64,000 bases of DNA from Telopea speciosissima (lineage: Eukaryota; Streptophyta; Magnoliopsida; Proteales; Proteaceae). The position numbers were made by a program, and so were the translations under genes. The notes beneath the pieces are model-generated. The model searched no databases. It had not been told where the DNA came from and saw only the letters and a list, made by a program, of their open reading frames with translations. The stretch spans positions 21,361,913-21,425,912 of the forward strand of contig NC_057923.1 in assembly GCF_018873765.1 (NCBI RefSeq), written 5' to 3'. Shown in pieces: positions 1 through 11,400 of the stretch; positions within the stretch are counted from its first letter, which is position 1; each line of letters starts with the position of its first letter.

Positions 1-1679
1 CAACTCACGGGTCAAGAACCCTCTACGCATAAAAGCGCACATGGACACGTTCCCCGATGTCATTTTAAGATTGAAGGAGACGCTGCCCTCGTCTGTGTCC
101 TGAGGGATGAGGATGAGCCAGCCTCAGTGAGTGAGGCGCTCTCTTCTCCAGCTAAGGAAATGTGGCATGCTGCTATGGAAGACGAGTTAAGTTTAATGAG
201 TAAGAACCAAGTCTGGGAGTTAGTTGATCTTCCACCTGGGTGCAAGGCCATCAGGAATAAGTGGGTCCTGCAGGTCAAGTAAAAGGTAGATGGATCAATT
301 GACAAGTATAAGGCATGACTTATGGCGAAGGGATATATCCAAAAGGAGGGTACAGACTATGATGAGACATTCTCCCTATGGTGAGGATGGCCTCCATACG
401 CTTCATTCTAGCCATTGTTGCAAAGTTGGATTTGGAACTCTACCAAATGGACGTTAAAATTACTTTTCTCAATAGAGAACTGGACGAGGAGATCTTTATG
501 GCTCAGCTTGTGGGCTTTGAGAAGAAGGGACATGATCGCAAAGTATGTCGTCTCCAACATTTCATTTATGGCCTTAAACAATCGTCCAGGCAGTGGTACA
601 TTATATTTCACCATGCCATTATCACTGTGGATTTTGACATGATTCAAGAGGACCATTGTGTGTATGTTAAATGGTCCAAGGCAGGGTTTCTTGTCCTATC
701 CTTATATGTTGATGACATCTTACTGGCTGGGAATGACATTGAAATGATTGTCGTCACTAAAGAGTGGTTGTCCTCTACTTTTGAGATGAAGGACATGGGT
801 GAAGCCAACTTTGTGTTGGGCGTGAAGATTGTGAGGGACCGCGCTAGGAGACTTTTTAGTTTGTGTCAAGAGACTTACATAAAGAAAGTCTTGGAGCGAT
901 TCCATATAAACAACTCAAAACCCATTGACGCCCCAATGGACAAGGCATGCATTTTGAGCCTAGACCAATGCCCTAAGAGTGATGAAGAGAGAAACCAAAT
1001 GTCCAAAATACTCTATGCAGCGGCAGTAGGCAGTCTGATGTATGCGATGATGTGCACGTGTTCAGATATTTGCTTTGTCGTTGGCATGGTGAGCCGTTAC
1101 TAGAGTAACCCAGGGCCAGTTCATTGGTAGGCAATAAAGAGAATACTTCGATACCTACATGGCACTACAGACCTCTCGCTCACCTTCAGTGGTCCATACT
1201 TGAGACTGAGAGGCTTTAGTGATGCTGATTGGGCTAGTGATAGAGAAGAGGGCAAGTTCACTTCGGGGCATGCGTTTGTGCTGGGAGGCGAGGCTGTCAC
1301 TTGGAGTAGTAAGAAACAGACCTACATCGCCCTATCCACAATGGGGTCGGAGTACGTCGCATGTTTGGCAGCTGTACAGGAGGCTGTTTGGCTTAGGAGG
1401 TTCTTGCAGAGACTTAGTGTTTCTACTCACTCAGACAACGCTGTGCTTATACACTGTGACAGCACGGCAGCGCTTGCATTTACGAAGGACTCCAAATTCT
1501 ATGGTAGAGCCAAGCACATTGACATACGGTATCACTACATACGAAACACGATAACGCGAGGTGAAGTTATTCTGCAGCATATCTCCACTGGCAATATGTT
1601 GACTGATCCATTGACTAAGCCTATTGCCAGAGATGTTTTCCTAGTTCACATTAGGAACTTGGGACTCAGACGGATTTGA
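1..1679 (+). pseudogene. Decayed Ty1/Copia pol: reverse transcriptase and RNase H
   Basis: This is the C-terminal half of a Copia polyprotein, cut by the window's left edge. Reverse transcriptase starts near 127; the YVDD active-site motif lies near 707-718 and the GLKQ motif near 570. RNase H follows at about 1200-1679, with a DADW motif and the usual end that includes HIDIRYHYIR and the LTDPLTKP stretch. The frame is broken by TAA at 280, TGA at 316, a one-base frameshift near 373-378, TAG at 1101 and TAG at 1128. It therefore cannot make a working protein. Identity is secure from domain order; I do not assign a lineage. It belongs with the LTR at 2508-3170. Confidence 0.93.
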
Positions 1680-2507
1680 TATGTATTTTCTTTAGGAACA
1701 CTTTGTTTGTAATGGACATTTATCTGTATTTCTCTTACATTTATTAATGAGCATATATTTGTTTGAGTAATCTTGTGTGTATACATTCATTGTTTGTAAA
1801 GATGTCACCAGGCATGGAATCGACCCACTCACACGGGTGATTCACCTCAGTGCTGGGGCATAGCGAGCGAGATGAGCCCATGAGCATGTGTGCTCTATGG
1901 TGCCTTAGTTAGAGCTAAGATGAGACCTTTACTTGGTCCAACTTGGAAGACACCGCACTTTCAAGTAGCCTGTAAGAAGCCAAATGTGAGGTTCTAGGCA
2001 GAAACCATGAGGGTGAGTGCGCTAGAGACTCAAGTTAGGTGCTTAGAGTAGCGACTAGACTAAGATCTGTATGGCGTTTATTTATTGCGAGTGACATGCC
2101 CACCCTAGTGGGAGTTACGCCATAGCATGCATATCATACTGCATGTGCTCATGACGACCGATAGTAAGAGTGACTGAATGGATACCTGCTTCGTCACTAT
2201 GTGAGCCACATGGATTATATTAATCCCACAGTACCCTTATTACCTGAGACGATATCATGAAAAAGACACCCAATAACGCTGCTTTGACGTTCTCCTTAGG
2301 ATCATGGATGATACGGTCCAGCGGGAAGTGATTGGGAAAGCTGTTGGGGATATTTGAATTGACATGAGGGCCTCAGGAAAAATCATCGGACATTACACCT
2401 TTGTTATGTGACTCATTGCCCGGGCGACGTGTCGTATTTGTGATCGACGTAGTCATAAGTACATTACATACCAAGGATTGACACTGCTCATCATGAGGGG
2501 TCGAGAG
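1680..2507 (+). other. Non-coding 3' internal region of the decayed Copia
   Basis: About 830 bases lie between the end of the RNase H frame and the 3' LTR. I see no open frame of note. A purine-rich stretch (GAGGGGTCGAGAG) sits directly before the LTR and is the best polypurine-tract candidate. Confidence 0.5.
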
Positions 2508-3170
2508 TGTTAGATCAGGTGTAAGTGGATCGTTTGGGGTATTTCAAGATTGTTTTTGAGTGATGTACTGTGTTGGTTAGATGGAAGCTTGATATAGTAC
2601 TCCTACCCTATTTTATCTCGATAGGTTGCATGCCCCATTTCCTATATGAAGAGTTACACAGTTGAGAGAGACTTGGATGCATAGTTAAACTATTGCACCA
2701 CATGTGGGCGAGTGGGAGATGTAAATAGAACACGGGCCAGGCCCGGTCCAAGCCTCCCAAAAGGGGAAGGTCGGACTCGACGCGACCCTGGTGCACATGG
2801 GAAGAAACAATCACTTAAGTGGCTGGGTCTATTCCTCCCTCTTAGATAGATTCTCAGTGGGAGTCTAAAAGGGGCAGAGGTCTTAGGGTTTTGGCTTTAT
2901 ATAGAAAGCCTATAACCCTAAGACCGATAGATCTATGAAACCAAATTCTCCCTCTCTCTAATGTTTATGTTCTCTTTGGGATTCCATCTCTTCCTAGGGA
3001 TTTGTGGTGTGGAGTTCTCTGTGGAGAAGCCTATCATGATCGTGGAGATTCATCCGGGTGCTCGTAACCATAAGCTTGGTGTTTGATCCTTCTTCCGTTG
3101 TGCTTCCATACACATTCAGATATGATCCAAACCCTAGATAAAGTTGGATCTTGGTGTATGCGAACTAACA
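2508..3170 (+). repeat. Putative 3' LTR of the decayed Copia
   Basis: The stretch starts TGTTAG and ends CTAACA, an inverted pair typical of LTR termini, and is 663 bp long. A TATA-like GCTTTATATAGAAAG lies near 2890 inside a small inverted repeat, as expected for the LTR promoter. The 5' partner lies outside the window, so boundaries rest on the terminal inverted pair and on position after the pol remnant. Confidence 0.6.
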
Positions 3171-4239
3171 GAACCATTAAAAATCCTATGCCTTTTCATA
3201 GTTGTGCTTTTTATTACAGTAGTTTACATACATCCTCTTGTAGATTCCTCATTTTGTCATCTTGGAAGATGCCTAAGAAGATGATGAATGCTTCCTTTAG
3301 GACCAAGGGAATGTTCTATTTTTAGACATTGGAGATTCTCCATAATCTCGATGATGATGAAGATCATATAGATAAAATGACCAAAATACCCTAAAAGGTA
3401 GACAAAAATAAAATAAGGATAATTGATCCTAGAGTCCCTCTATATGTACAAATAACATGATTTCCATACATTAATTCATTATACTAAAATTTGGTATGAA
3501 AGTGAGCTTATTTGCCCCTTAGCTGGAGAAGATTCTATTTTATTCATGTGGGACCCACTGGAGAAAGCTCTTGTTGATCAAAACAGTCCTTGGGTTTCAT
3601 CTAAAGTCAAAGTATGTGAAAGTGTGATAAAATACCTTTGGAATCACCCAATTTAGACTCTTTGAGCCAAAGACATGGGTGTCCAAAGTTTAGAACAAAT
3701 CTAGGCTAGGTCAGACCCAACCTGATCCAAACAAAACTAACTAGCTTAGAAGCCTCGTGGAAAATTTGAATTCGACTCCAGATGGACTTCATTCAACGCC
3801 GAGCGTGTCACCATCGACGCTTGCTTGACGTTGAGTAGAACCCATCCCTAGTTAGAGTTTTCAAGGTTCGGTGTCGACATATATTGGACTATGCTTGACG
3901 TTGAACAACCCCGAGTCAAAATCCAATGCATCTTCTTCGACGCACACGTTTGACATTGAAGCGAGCCTATTAGCCGTCAATTCTAGGTTTTTCTAGAATT
4001 GTGAACTCTCCTTTTTTACAAAATTTATGGCACAACTTGTTGTGGATTCTTGGAGCCCAGAACTTGTCTAAGTTTCCAAGACAGCCCCAGAACATGGCGT
4101 AGGTACCGCAGCCTCTGGATGCGGGTTTTTTTTTACTTACGGACGGGATCCGTTGGTTCCCGTGGCCCCTTGGCGACAAGAGTTATGGATGGCATCGAGT
4201 TTCAAGGTATCAATATAGGGGGTTAGGATTATGCTTCCT
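3171..4239. other. Intergenic, no gene seen
   Basis: AT-rich sequence with no credible coding frame, RNA gene or clear element termini. The part near 3780-3960 has several short GACGTTGA-like repeats but no coding logic. Confidence 0.5.
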
Positions 4240-4870
4240 ATATTAAAAAATAAATGGAGTCGCTACCTAAGATTCGGGCCTAGGACCCAATGGGTGTAGC
4301 CCCATTCGGGGTGAGCGGAAAGGGCTACGTGATTTCATATGGTCTTCTGGGTAAGTGGTTAGGTTACGAGTGGTTAAACCAATCTTTCTACTAGACGTTA
4401 GATTTCAAAAGATTTTCCATACTAACATGTTTTATATGAATATGCAAGGTTAGAGTATAGATGCATCAAACTTAAGAAAGAAATGAATAATAAAAATCAT
4501 TTACTATGTGCACTAAAGCAAACTATTTTAATGGTCTACATTGTATCCAAAGTAAAGGAAAAAATAGAGATGTATAGATGCGGATGAAATTAACCAAAGT
4601 AAAGAAAATGCAAAAGATACGAAATATAAGATGTCCCCACAACTCAAGTGAAGACGGACGATCGGTTTACCTCCCTCTTGTTGGAAAGAGTAATGATTAT
4701 TTATGTAAAATGAATTTCATAACTCAGACTTTAGGCCAAGTAACGACTGCAATAGGAATTTTGCTATTCTGACTTCAGGCAAAGTAACAGTTGGAAATAG
4801 GACTATCGTTACTAAGACTTTAGGCAGAGTAACGACTAAGCAAATGGGATTTCGCTACTTGTACTTGGAT
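4240..4870 (+). repeat. Dispersed repeat, copy 1 of 2
   Basis: This segment shares a long diverged block with 39240-39780: AAATGGAG(T/C)CGC near the start, then GGGCCTAGGACCCA, GTAGCCC, GGCTACG, GGGTAAGTGGT, AGGTTACGAG and CTTTCTACTAGA in the same order and strand. Its tail (about 4714-4860) holds three diverged tandem units of roughly 45-50 bp built around (C/T)TT(C/T)AGGC(C/A)(A/G)AGTAAC. It is probably part of a retroelement, but no LTR or protein domain ties it to a family here. Confidence 0.65.
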
Positions 4871-6050
4871 AGAACAACGGCTATGTATAGGCTAAACATG
4901 GAGTCAAGGGTTGTGGAAAAATAAGACTTTGAACAAAACAACCTTTAGACAGGATAATCGAAGGATCTACCCAAGGGAAAGGATAATCAAAACTAGTAGG
5001 AATGGCCAAAGAGGATGTGAGAGAGCTCAAGAGGAGCAAAATGAGGGTGAAACTCTCTCTTCTACCTTGTCTACCTGAAAAATGAGGGTGGGGGTCACCC
5101 CTATTTATAGGGGTTACCTGCCCATTTGCAGCGGCGGCAAGGTAAAAATTCCACGACACTACGGTTCTGTCAAGGGTTGACGTCCGCGCTGACGATGTGG
5201 TATGATTCCACCTTTTGGCGACCAACCTTGTTTGATTGACCTGGGGTGGTGAACCTATAAGCTCAAGGAACATCACTAAATGTTTTGTATGCTGATGTGG
5301 CACTTCAAAATCCCACCCCTATCCTATCCAAAGTGGGACTTTGGTTACTATTCATGAAAAAAGTAACTTTACCTCAACATTTCCACCCCCAACAAAACCC
5401 CACCGACATGCGGGTCCCATCTTCCCAACAATCCCACCCCACCTTCCCCCTCTAAACAAACAGAGCCTTAGTATATTTGGTAAGTTATTTATAAGATGTA
5501 ATCTTTATTTCCGTTTCAAAGGTAAAAGATTGGTTGTAAAATGAAGTAAAATTTAATAATTAAATTAAAGGTAAAAGTCTTATGTATGACCGTGTAAGTA
5601 CATGATTTTACCTTTCAACTATTGGATGGGGGTGGGGGCAGAAGTTTAATAACACATTGCCCTCTCTTCCTTATCTAAGGTTGAAGGTATGACCGTGTAT
5701 GTATCTCACCTTACACAAAACAACATTTATTTTCAAAGGAAAAAGGAACTCTATCTAGGAGCATGGCTCCTCATCCACACACATGATGGGGCAAAAAAGA
5801 CTCCCCCCCCCCCCCAAATGAAATGTTGAAATTCCGCCCCTATTGATGCGTTAACACGTTCCTATTGGCCCTAGCGCTGGTACAAGGGCCACACTCCTAA
5901 ACAAAAACTCTCCCCTAAATTTAAAATAAATTATGGGTTGGCGTTCTTTGTGGGAGAGCGTAGTTCCTATGCATGCATGAGGGCCAATGAGAGCACACAT
6001 GTTGACATCATGGGTTGGATTTCCGCCTTCCATGTTAGTGGGAGTGGGAG
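4871..6050. other. Repeat-rich intergenic spacer
   Basis: No gene is supported. The only long minus-strand frame (5303-4881) has no recognisable domain. The stretch 5798-5815 is a poly-C run. Around 5850-6000 are short pieces resembling the CCTATTGGCCC / GAGAGCACACATG repeats also seen near 12085 and 37550. Confidence 0.5.
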
Positions 6051-6058
6051 TTACACTT

Positions 6059-6659
6059 AAGGGTGTCAAAATCAAACCGAAATCGAAAATCGAACCGAAC
6101 CGTTTAAACCAAAACCGGCAGACCGTTTAGTTAAATGATCCGATTATGGTTTTAGAAATGACACTGTTTATTCAATCGATTTAGTTCAAATTAGACCGAT
6201 AATCCAACAGTTTCAAACTATGTAATCCAATTAAAACTTATTATAACCAAACCGTCTAACCATTGAAAAACCAAACAACTTTTTTTTTTATAAACAAAAA
6301 GTCAAAACCTAGCAAGTAGCAACTACTAAGCAGTCATGTTTCTTCATTAATGATTTCCTTTTTCCAAAAAAAAAAAAAAAAATAACTTAGTAAGTAATAA
6401 TTAATAACTATTAACTAATAATTAGTATTAGTAAATAGTGTAGTAAATGTGTATAGAATCGTCTAACCGAAACCATGTAAAACCATATAGAACCATTTAA
6501 CCGAAACCGTTTAATCGAAACCATTTACCAAACGGTCCAGTTTTATATTATGAGATCATTTAGTTAAACGGTCTGATTACAATTTCTACCCTTAAGTAGT
6601 CAAAACCGAACCAAATCAAACCAAACCGTTTAACCGAAATTAGACCGTTTAACACCCTT
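6059..6659. mobile_element. hAT-type MITE, 601 bp
   Basis: Termini are inverted: AAGGGTGTCAAA at the left and, read on the other strand, AAGGGTGTTAAA at the right. The flanks carry an 8-bp duplication with one mismatch, TTACACTT (6051-6058) and TTACACTC (6660-6667). Eight-base duplications and a short (A/T)AGGGGTGT-like end are typical of the hAT superfamily. The interior is AT-rich with many ACCGTTTAACCGAAAC-like repeats and no coding capacity. Confidence 0.75.
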
Positions 6660-6959
6660 TTACACTCCCCCACAAAGACTTTCTCCATTAATTATAGTTT
6701 TTTTTTTTTTTTTTTGTTGGTAAACCTCCATAAATTATAATTTATTACACAAAAATGTTAGGTATTAATTACAAAAGTTTCTTCTTCTTTTTTATGAAAG
6801 AAAAGAAACCTGCTTATATATTTTGAGAAAATACATCCTGATTGTCTTGCGCATTAGGTCACAAGGTTGAGAGCCACTTCTAAGCATAAGTTATCTTTGA
6901 ACATTGAGAAGGTAATGTCTAAAGATCTATTACTTATATACATAAGATCCTTAATATGT

Positions 6960-7822
6960 AGCCATGGTCAAGGAGAGTTAGTAGGAAATGGAAGAGCATT
7001 GGCGATCAATTGGTTTGAGCACCAAACCTCCTTGATTTTCAGTCCTAAATAAGCTGCATGGTCTAGACTAGCCCTGATGTTGTACAGTTCTAGATCCCAA
7101 ACCTTAGAAGACAAAATATTTCCTGCAGGAAAAAACAAAAACCTTCCATCCATCAAAAAAATATACGCCCAGCCTGCCAGTCTTAGTCCTGGGGTCTGGA
7201 TTCCTACACATAATAAAATAGGATATTTAAGCTTAGGAATAGATTTCCAAGAAACCAATCTGTAATTAGTCTGGGATTCCTTAAGTACATCATTGGGCAA
7301 AGAGGGAAAGGGTTGTAAATGTAAATCCGCTATCCAGCGTGAAACCTATTGTAAAACCCAGATTGCATTTGGTTTTTTAGAACCAAAAATAACTTTGTTT
7401 CGAGCCGACCATATGAAATAGCAAGTGATAACAAGCACCACAAAGAACCAGGTAAGTGAGGCTTTATTTAACCGTCTGGAATAAAAAAACTTAAAACAAA
7501 AATCACTCAAGGAATCATAAACCAAAGATTCAGTACATAAACCCAGAGGTCCAACCACCTAAATGTGTTTGACCCAATCGCATGACAAGAAGAGATGCCA
7601 GTAAGATTCTGTATCCATTTGGAAACGGAAGCCTTGACCGAAAGTCCTGCATTTATCACACGTCAAAAGAAAATCTTAAATTTGGGATGAATCTTGAGTT
7701 TCCAAAAGAAATTCCACCATGAGGAAAAATAATTATTTGTGGCAGTAGGAGAATAGAGTAGGAAAATAGCAGCAAGCTTAGTACTAAAGTTGCCATTTTT
7801 GTTCAAAATGCACCACCATCTA
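6960..7822 (-). pseudogene. LINE (non-LTR retrotransposon) 3' ORF2 fragment
   Basis: Read on the minus strand, the frame near 7558-7346 contains the FIWSARNKVIFG segment that links the reverse-transcriptase zinc-binding region to RNase H in plant LINEs. The frame at 7300-6968 follows as the RNase H-like portion (WAYIFLMDGR, KVWDLELYNIRASLDHA). Stops and frameshifts separate the pieces. No poly-A end was located. A 258-bp MITE interrupts its upstream side at 7823. Confidence 0.7.
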
Positions 7823-8080
7823 TAGAGCTGTAAACAGATCGTATTCGGCTCGGATAGTGCTATATCCGCATCCGATTAGCTATCGGACGGATTGTGCTAA
7901 ACGGATACGGACACGGACACGGATCGAATATTTTATCCGTTTACATGTAAATATAGCTTTTCGGATAGCTATAGCCTATCCATATCCGCATTCGTTTGGC
8001 TTTCAGACGGATTCGGATAGTGCTAAACGAATACAGGCACGGATACAGAACTGGATTTCGGCTATTCAGTTACACCCCTA
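7823..8080. mobile_element. hAT-type MITE, 258 bp, with perfect 8-bp TSD
   Basis: The element starts TAGAGCTGTAAAC and its other end, read in reverse, is TAGGGGTGTAACT. Both sides carry the identical 8-bp duplication ACCATCTA (7815-7822 and 8081-8088), diagnostic of hAT-type insertion. The interior is made of variants of CGGATAGTGCTAAACG and has no coding potential. It lies inside or at the edge of the LINE fragment. Confidence 0.85.
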
Positions 8081-8088
8081 ACCATCTA

Positions 8089-8481
8089 TCATCAGAATTA
8101 TTTAAATTAAAATTAAAAATCGAAGGGTGCATGTTAGAAGGAAGCAAGGACCGGGGATGATTGGGGGAAGCTCCCTCCTTCACTCCGATCGGTGGTCCTT
8201 TTGTCTAGGATTGAAAGACTAGATAAGGAGTCATTGGCTAAGCATGAAAGGAAGGACCGGTTCCACCTATAAGTACAAAAGTTTCTATTTCAGCCGAGTG
8301 TCTCCCTCCCTCTCTCTCTCTCTCTAAACTTGAACGTTGAATAGCTTTTTTAACTCTCCCCTTTAACGCTCTAAATTAAACCACCATCTGTAGTTTTTTT
8401 TTTGGGTGGTCAACCACCTGCAGTTGATTCTTCGGTTCTTCAGTCTATATATTGAAACCACTTTGTATTGTTTATGCAAAA
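8089..8481. promoter_or_regulatory. Upstream region of the SULTR3 gene
   Basis: About 390 bases between the MITE and the transporter start. It contains a CT-repeat (TCTCTCTC near 8300), common in plant promoters and 5' UTRs. A TATATATT at about 8446 is too close to the start codon to be a convincing TATA box, so the true promoter is not defined. Confidence 0.35.
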
Positions 8482-11400
8482 ATGGGTATAAACTCCAATA
8501 GAGTATCAGGGCAGGAAACCACTATCATGATCCAGACTGAGTCTTTTCCACCATTAGAGATACACAGAGTGTGTTTACCACCCAACACAACCATTTTTCA
8601 GAGGCTTAAACATAGACTTTCTGAGATCTTCTTCCCAGATGACCCTCTTTACAGGTTCAAAAACCAGACACTCTTAAGGAAATTCATTCTGGGTCTCCAG
8701 TATCTTTTCCCCATAATTCAGTGGGGGCCAACTTACAGTCTCAGCCTACTTAAGTCTGATGTCATATCTGGACTCACCATTGCAAGTTTAGCAATCCCAC
8801 AGGTATGACAAACCCATGAAATCTAAAGCATTTCACTCCTTGTTTTTCTTTCATCTTCTTGATTGCAGTAATTGTGGTTGGTTGTCTGTTTAAGAAATTT
8901 GTTACAGAAGGAAATGTGTATTTTTTGGCCATTGGGTGAACTTTCCTTTTTTTTTTTCGCCTTAACTGAAATGGGTTTCTAAAAAGTTGGACTTTTGCTG
9001 GCTAATCTGAAATGGGTTTCAGAGAAATCGAGGGTGGGGGTGCAAAACACAAAGGTTGAATGAAAAGAGTTTAGTGTCATTTCTTTGGGGTTTCCTGAAC
9101 TGAATTTGGTTTTATTTTTGTCTGTTATGGGTCTGCTCTTCGTAAATTACTTGGAAACATTTTTCTAAGAACAAAATGGAAGGAGAAAAACATTAGCTTC
9201 TCTTGGTGATCTAATGTGGTATCTTCTAATGCAGGGAATTAGTTATGCAAACGTTGCAAATTTGCCTCCTATAATTGGGCTTTGTGAGTTCTCTGTTATG
9301 ATTTAATTGTTTATAATGGTTATTCAATTTCATCTTGTCCCTTCTCTAATCTTCTCTGAATTGGGATTTCCCCAGACTCCAGCTTTGTTCCACCATTGAT
9401 CTATACTATCCTTGGAAGTTCCAGACATCTTGCTGTAGGTCCAGTTTCAATAGCATCTCTAGTCATGGGCTCCATGCTTGAAGAGACAGTCCCCCATGCT
9501 AAAGATCCAATTCTTTATCTTCAGTTGGCTTTCACTGCCACCTTTTTTGCTGGTTTATTTCAGGCATCTCTGGGGATACTTAGGTATGAACTCTTCACAA
9601 GCTTTTTTTCTCTTTCATTTTCATTGTTATAATGGTAACTGTTAAGGCCCCCAATTTTCTATTGTTAGAACCTATTTCTTCTCAGTATTCTTTATCGATG
9701 AAGACCAAGAAAAGCAATTGAAATTGAATACAGTTCTGTTCTCTTGTTCTTAATTGCTTTGGATTAATTACAGGTTAGGCTTCATCATTGATTTCCTCTC
9801 CAAGGCTACCCTGATTGGATTCATGGCAGGGGCAGCAATCATAGTATCCCTGCAACAGCTGAAAGGGTTGCTTGGGATTGTTCACTTCACAAGCAAGATG
9901 CAAATCATTCCTGTAATGTCCTCTGTTTTTCATCACACAAAGGAGGTCAGTAATGGAACCCAAAAGCTCAAACATATATACACAAATACAGATGAAGTTC
10001 TAATTCAGTGAATAGGCTATTTTGATTGACAGTTTTCCTGGCAAACAATAGTGATGGGCTTGAGTTTCCTGGTCTTTTTATTGGTAACAAGACATATTGT
10101 GAGTTGTTATCATCACCTCTGAACTAAGGAGATTACTGGATTTCTATAGAATCATACCATTATTGTTCTCCAGGTTCACTAAAAATTTTGCGGCTTCTGT
10201 TACCTTTTCCTCTACTTATATATCAGAACATGAGGAAACCAAAGCTTTTCTGGGTCGCTGCAGCCGCTCCGCTGACATCTGTTATTCTATCAACCCTTCT
10301 GGTCTTCTTCCTCAGAGAACATGTTGTTAATCACATCTCCACAGTAAGAACAGATTCTTCTTTTAGTTTTACTTGCAGGAGAAGCTTTTCTCAGATAATT
10401 AAATGGTAGAAATTTGATCTTTTTTTGTTCCTGTTATTGCACAGATTGGGCATTTACTGCAAGGTCTGAACCCACCTTCAGCAAAAATGCTCTACTTCCA
10501 TGGACCTCACCTAGACCTTGCTATTAAAACAGGGATCATAACAGGAATTTTATCTCTCACTGTGAGTTCTATAGAACTAGCTCTGTTTTCCTATTTGAGC
10601 TTCTGATTTCCCATTACTTTATCTAATTAGTATTGCTATATTTTGTTATTTCATAGGAGGGAATTGCAGTGGGAAGAACATTTGCTTCTCTCAAAAATTA
10701 CCAAGTTGATGGGAACAAAGAAATGTTGGCAATTGGTATGATGAACATGGCTGGTTCTTGCTCCTCATGTTATGTTACCTCTGGTGAGATACTCCTCTGA
10801 ACACTTAAAATTCTCATAGTCATTGTTAGATGCCATTACTATTCAATACTCTAATTTGCTGAATGTTTAGGATCTTTTTCTCGACCTGCTGTAAACTATA
10901 ATGCTGGGGCACAATCAGCGGTTTCGAACATAGTAATGGCAGTAACAGTTCTTGTGACACTACTGTTCCTCATGCCCTTGTTCAAGTATACTCCTAATGT
11001 AGTCTTAGCGACGATAATTATAACAGCCATGATTGGATTGATCGACTACCGGAATGCATTGAAATTGTGGAAGGTGGATAGGCTTGATTTCTTGGCCTGT
11101 TTGTGTGCCTTCTTTGGTGTTCTCTTCATCTCTGTGCAGATTGGTCTTGCAATAGCTGTAAGCTTTTCTTTTCCTTCTTTTGGTTATGCATTCACCACAT
11201 TATGCAACACAAATTCCATGCTTGATACTGTAAAAACTGTCATTCCTTCTAAGAATAAATGCATCTGAGGGGAAGCCAGAGGCGCAGCACGCCCAGGCAG
11301 GCCCAGCTAGGTTTCTGTTAATATTTTTTTCGGATCAGGATCGTCTCCAGGGAGCTCAGCGCCCAGGGTGCTGCCAAGGGGCATCCAACGGTTGAGCTGT

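Noticed and set aside
4881..5303. Minus-strand frame of 140 codons
   Set aside because: No recognisable domain, no splice context, and it lies beside a dispersed repeat; most likely chance.
8452..8481. Upstream in-frame ATG of the SULTR3 gene
   Set aside because: Possible start, but the ten extra residues do not fit the family's N-terminus, whereas ATG 8482 does.
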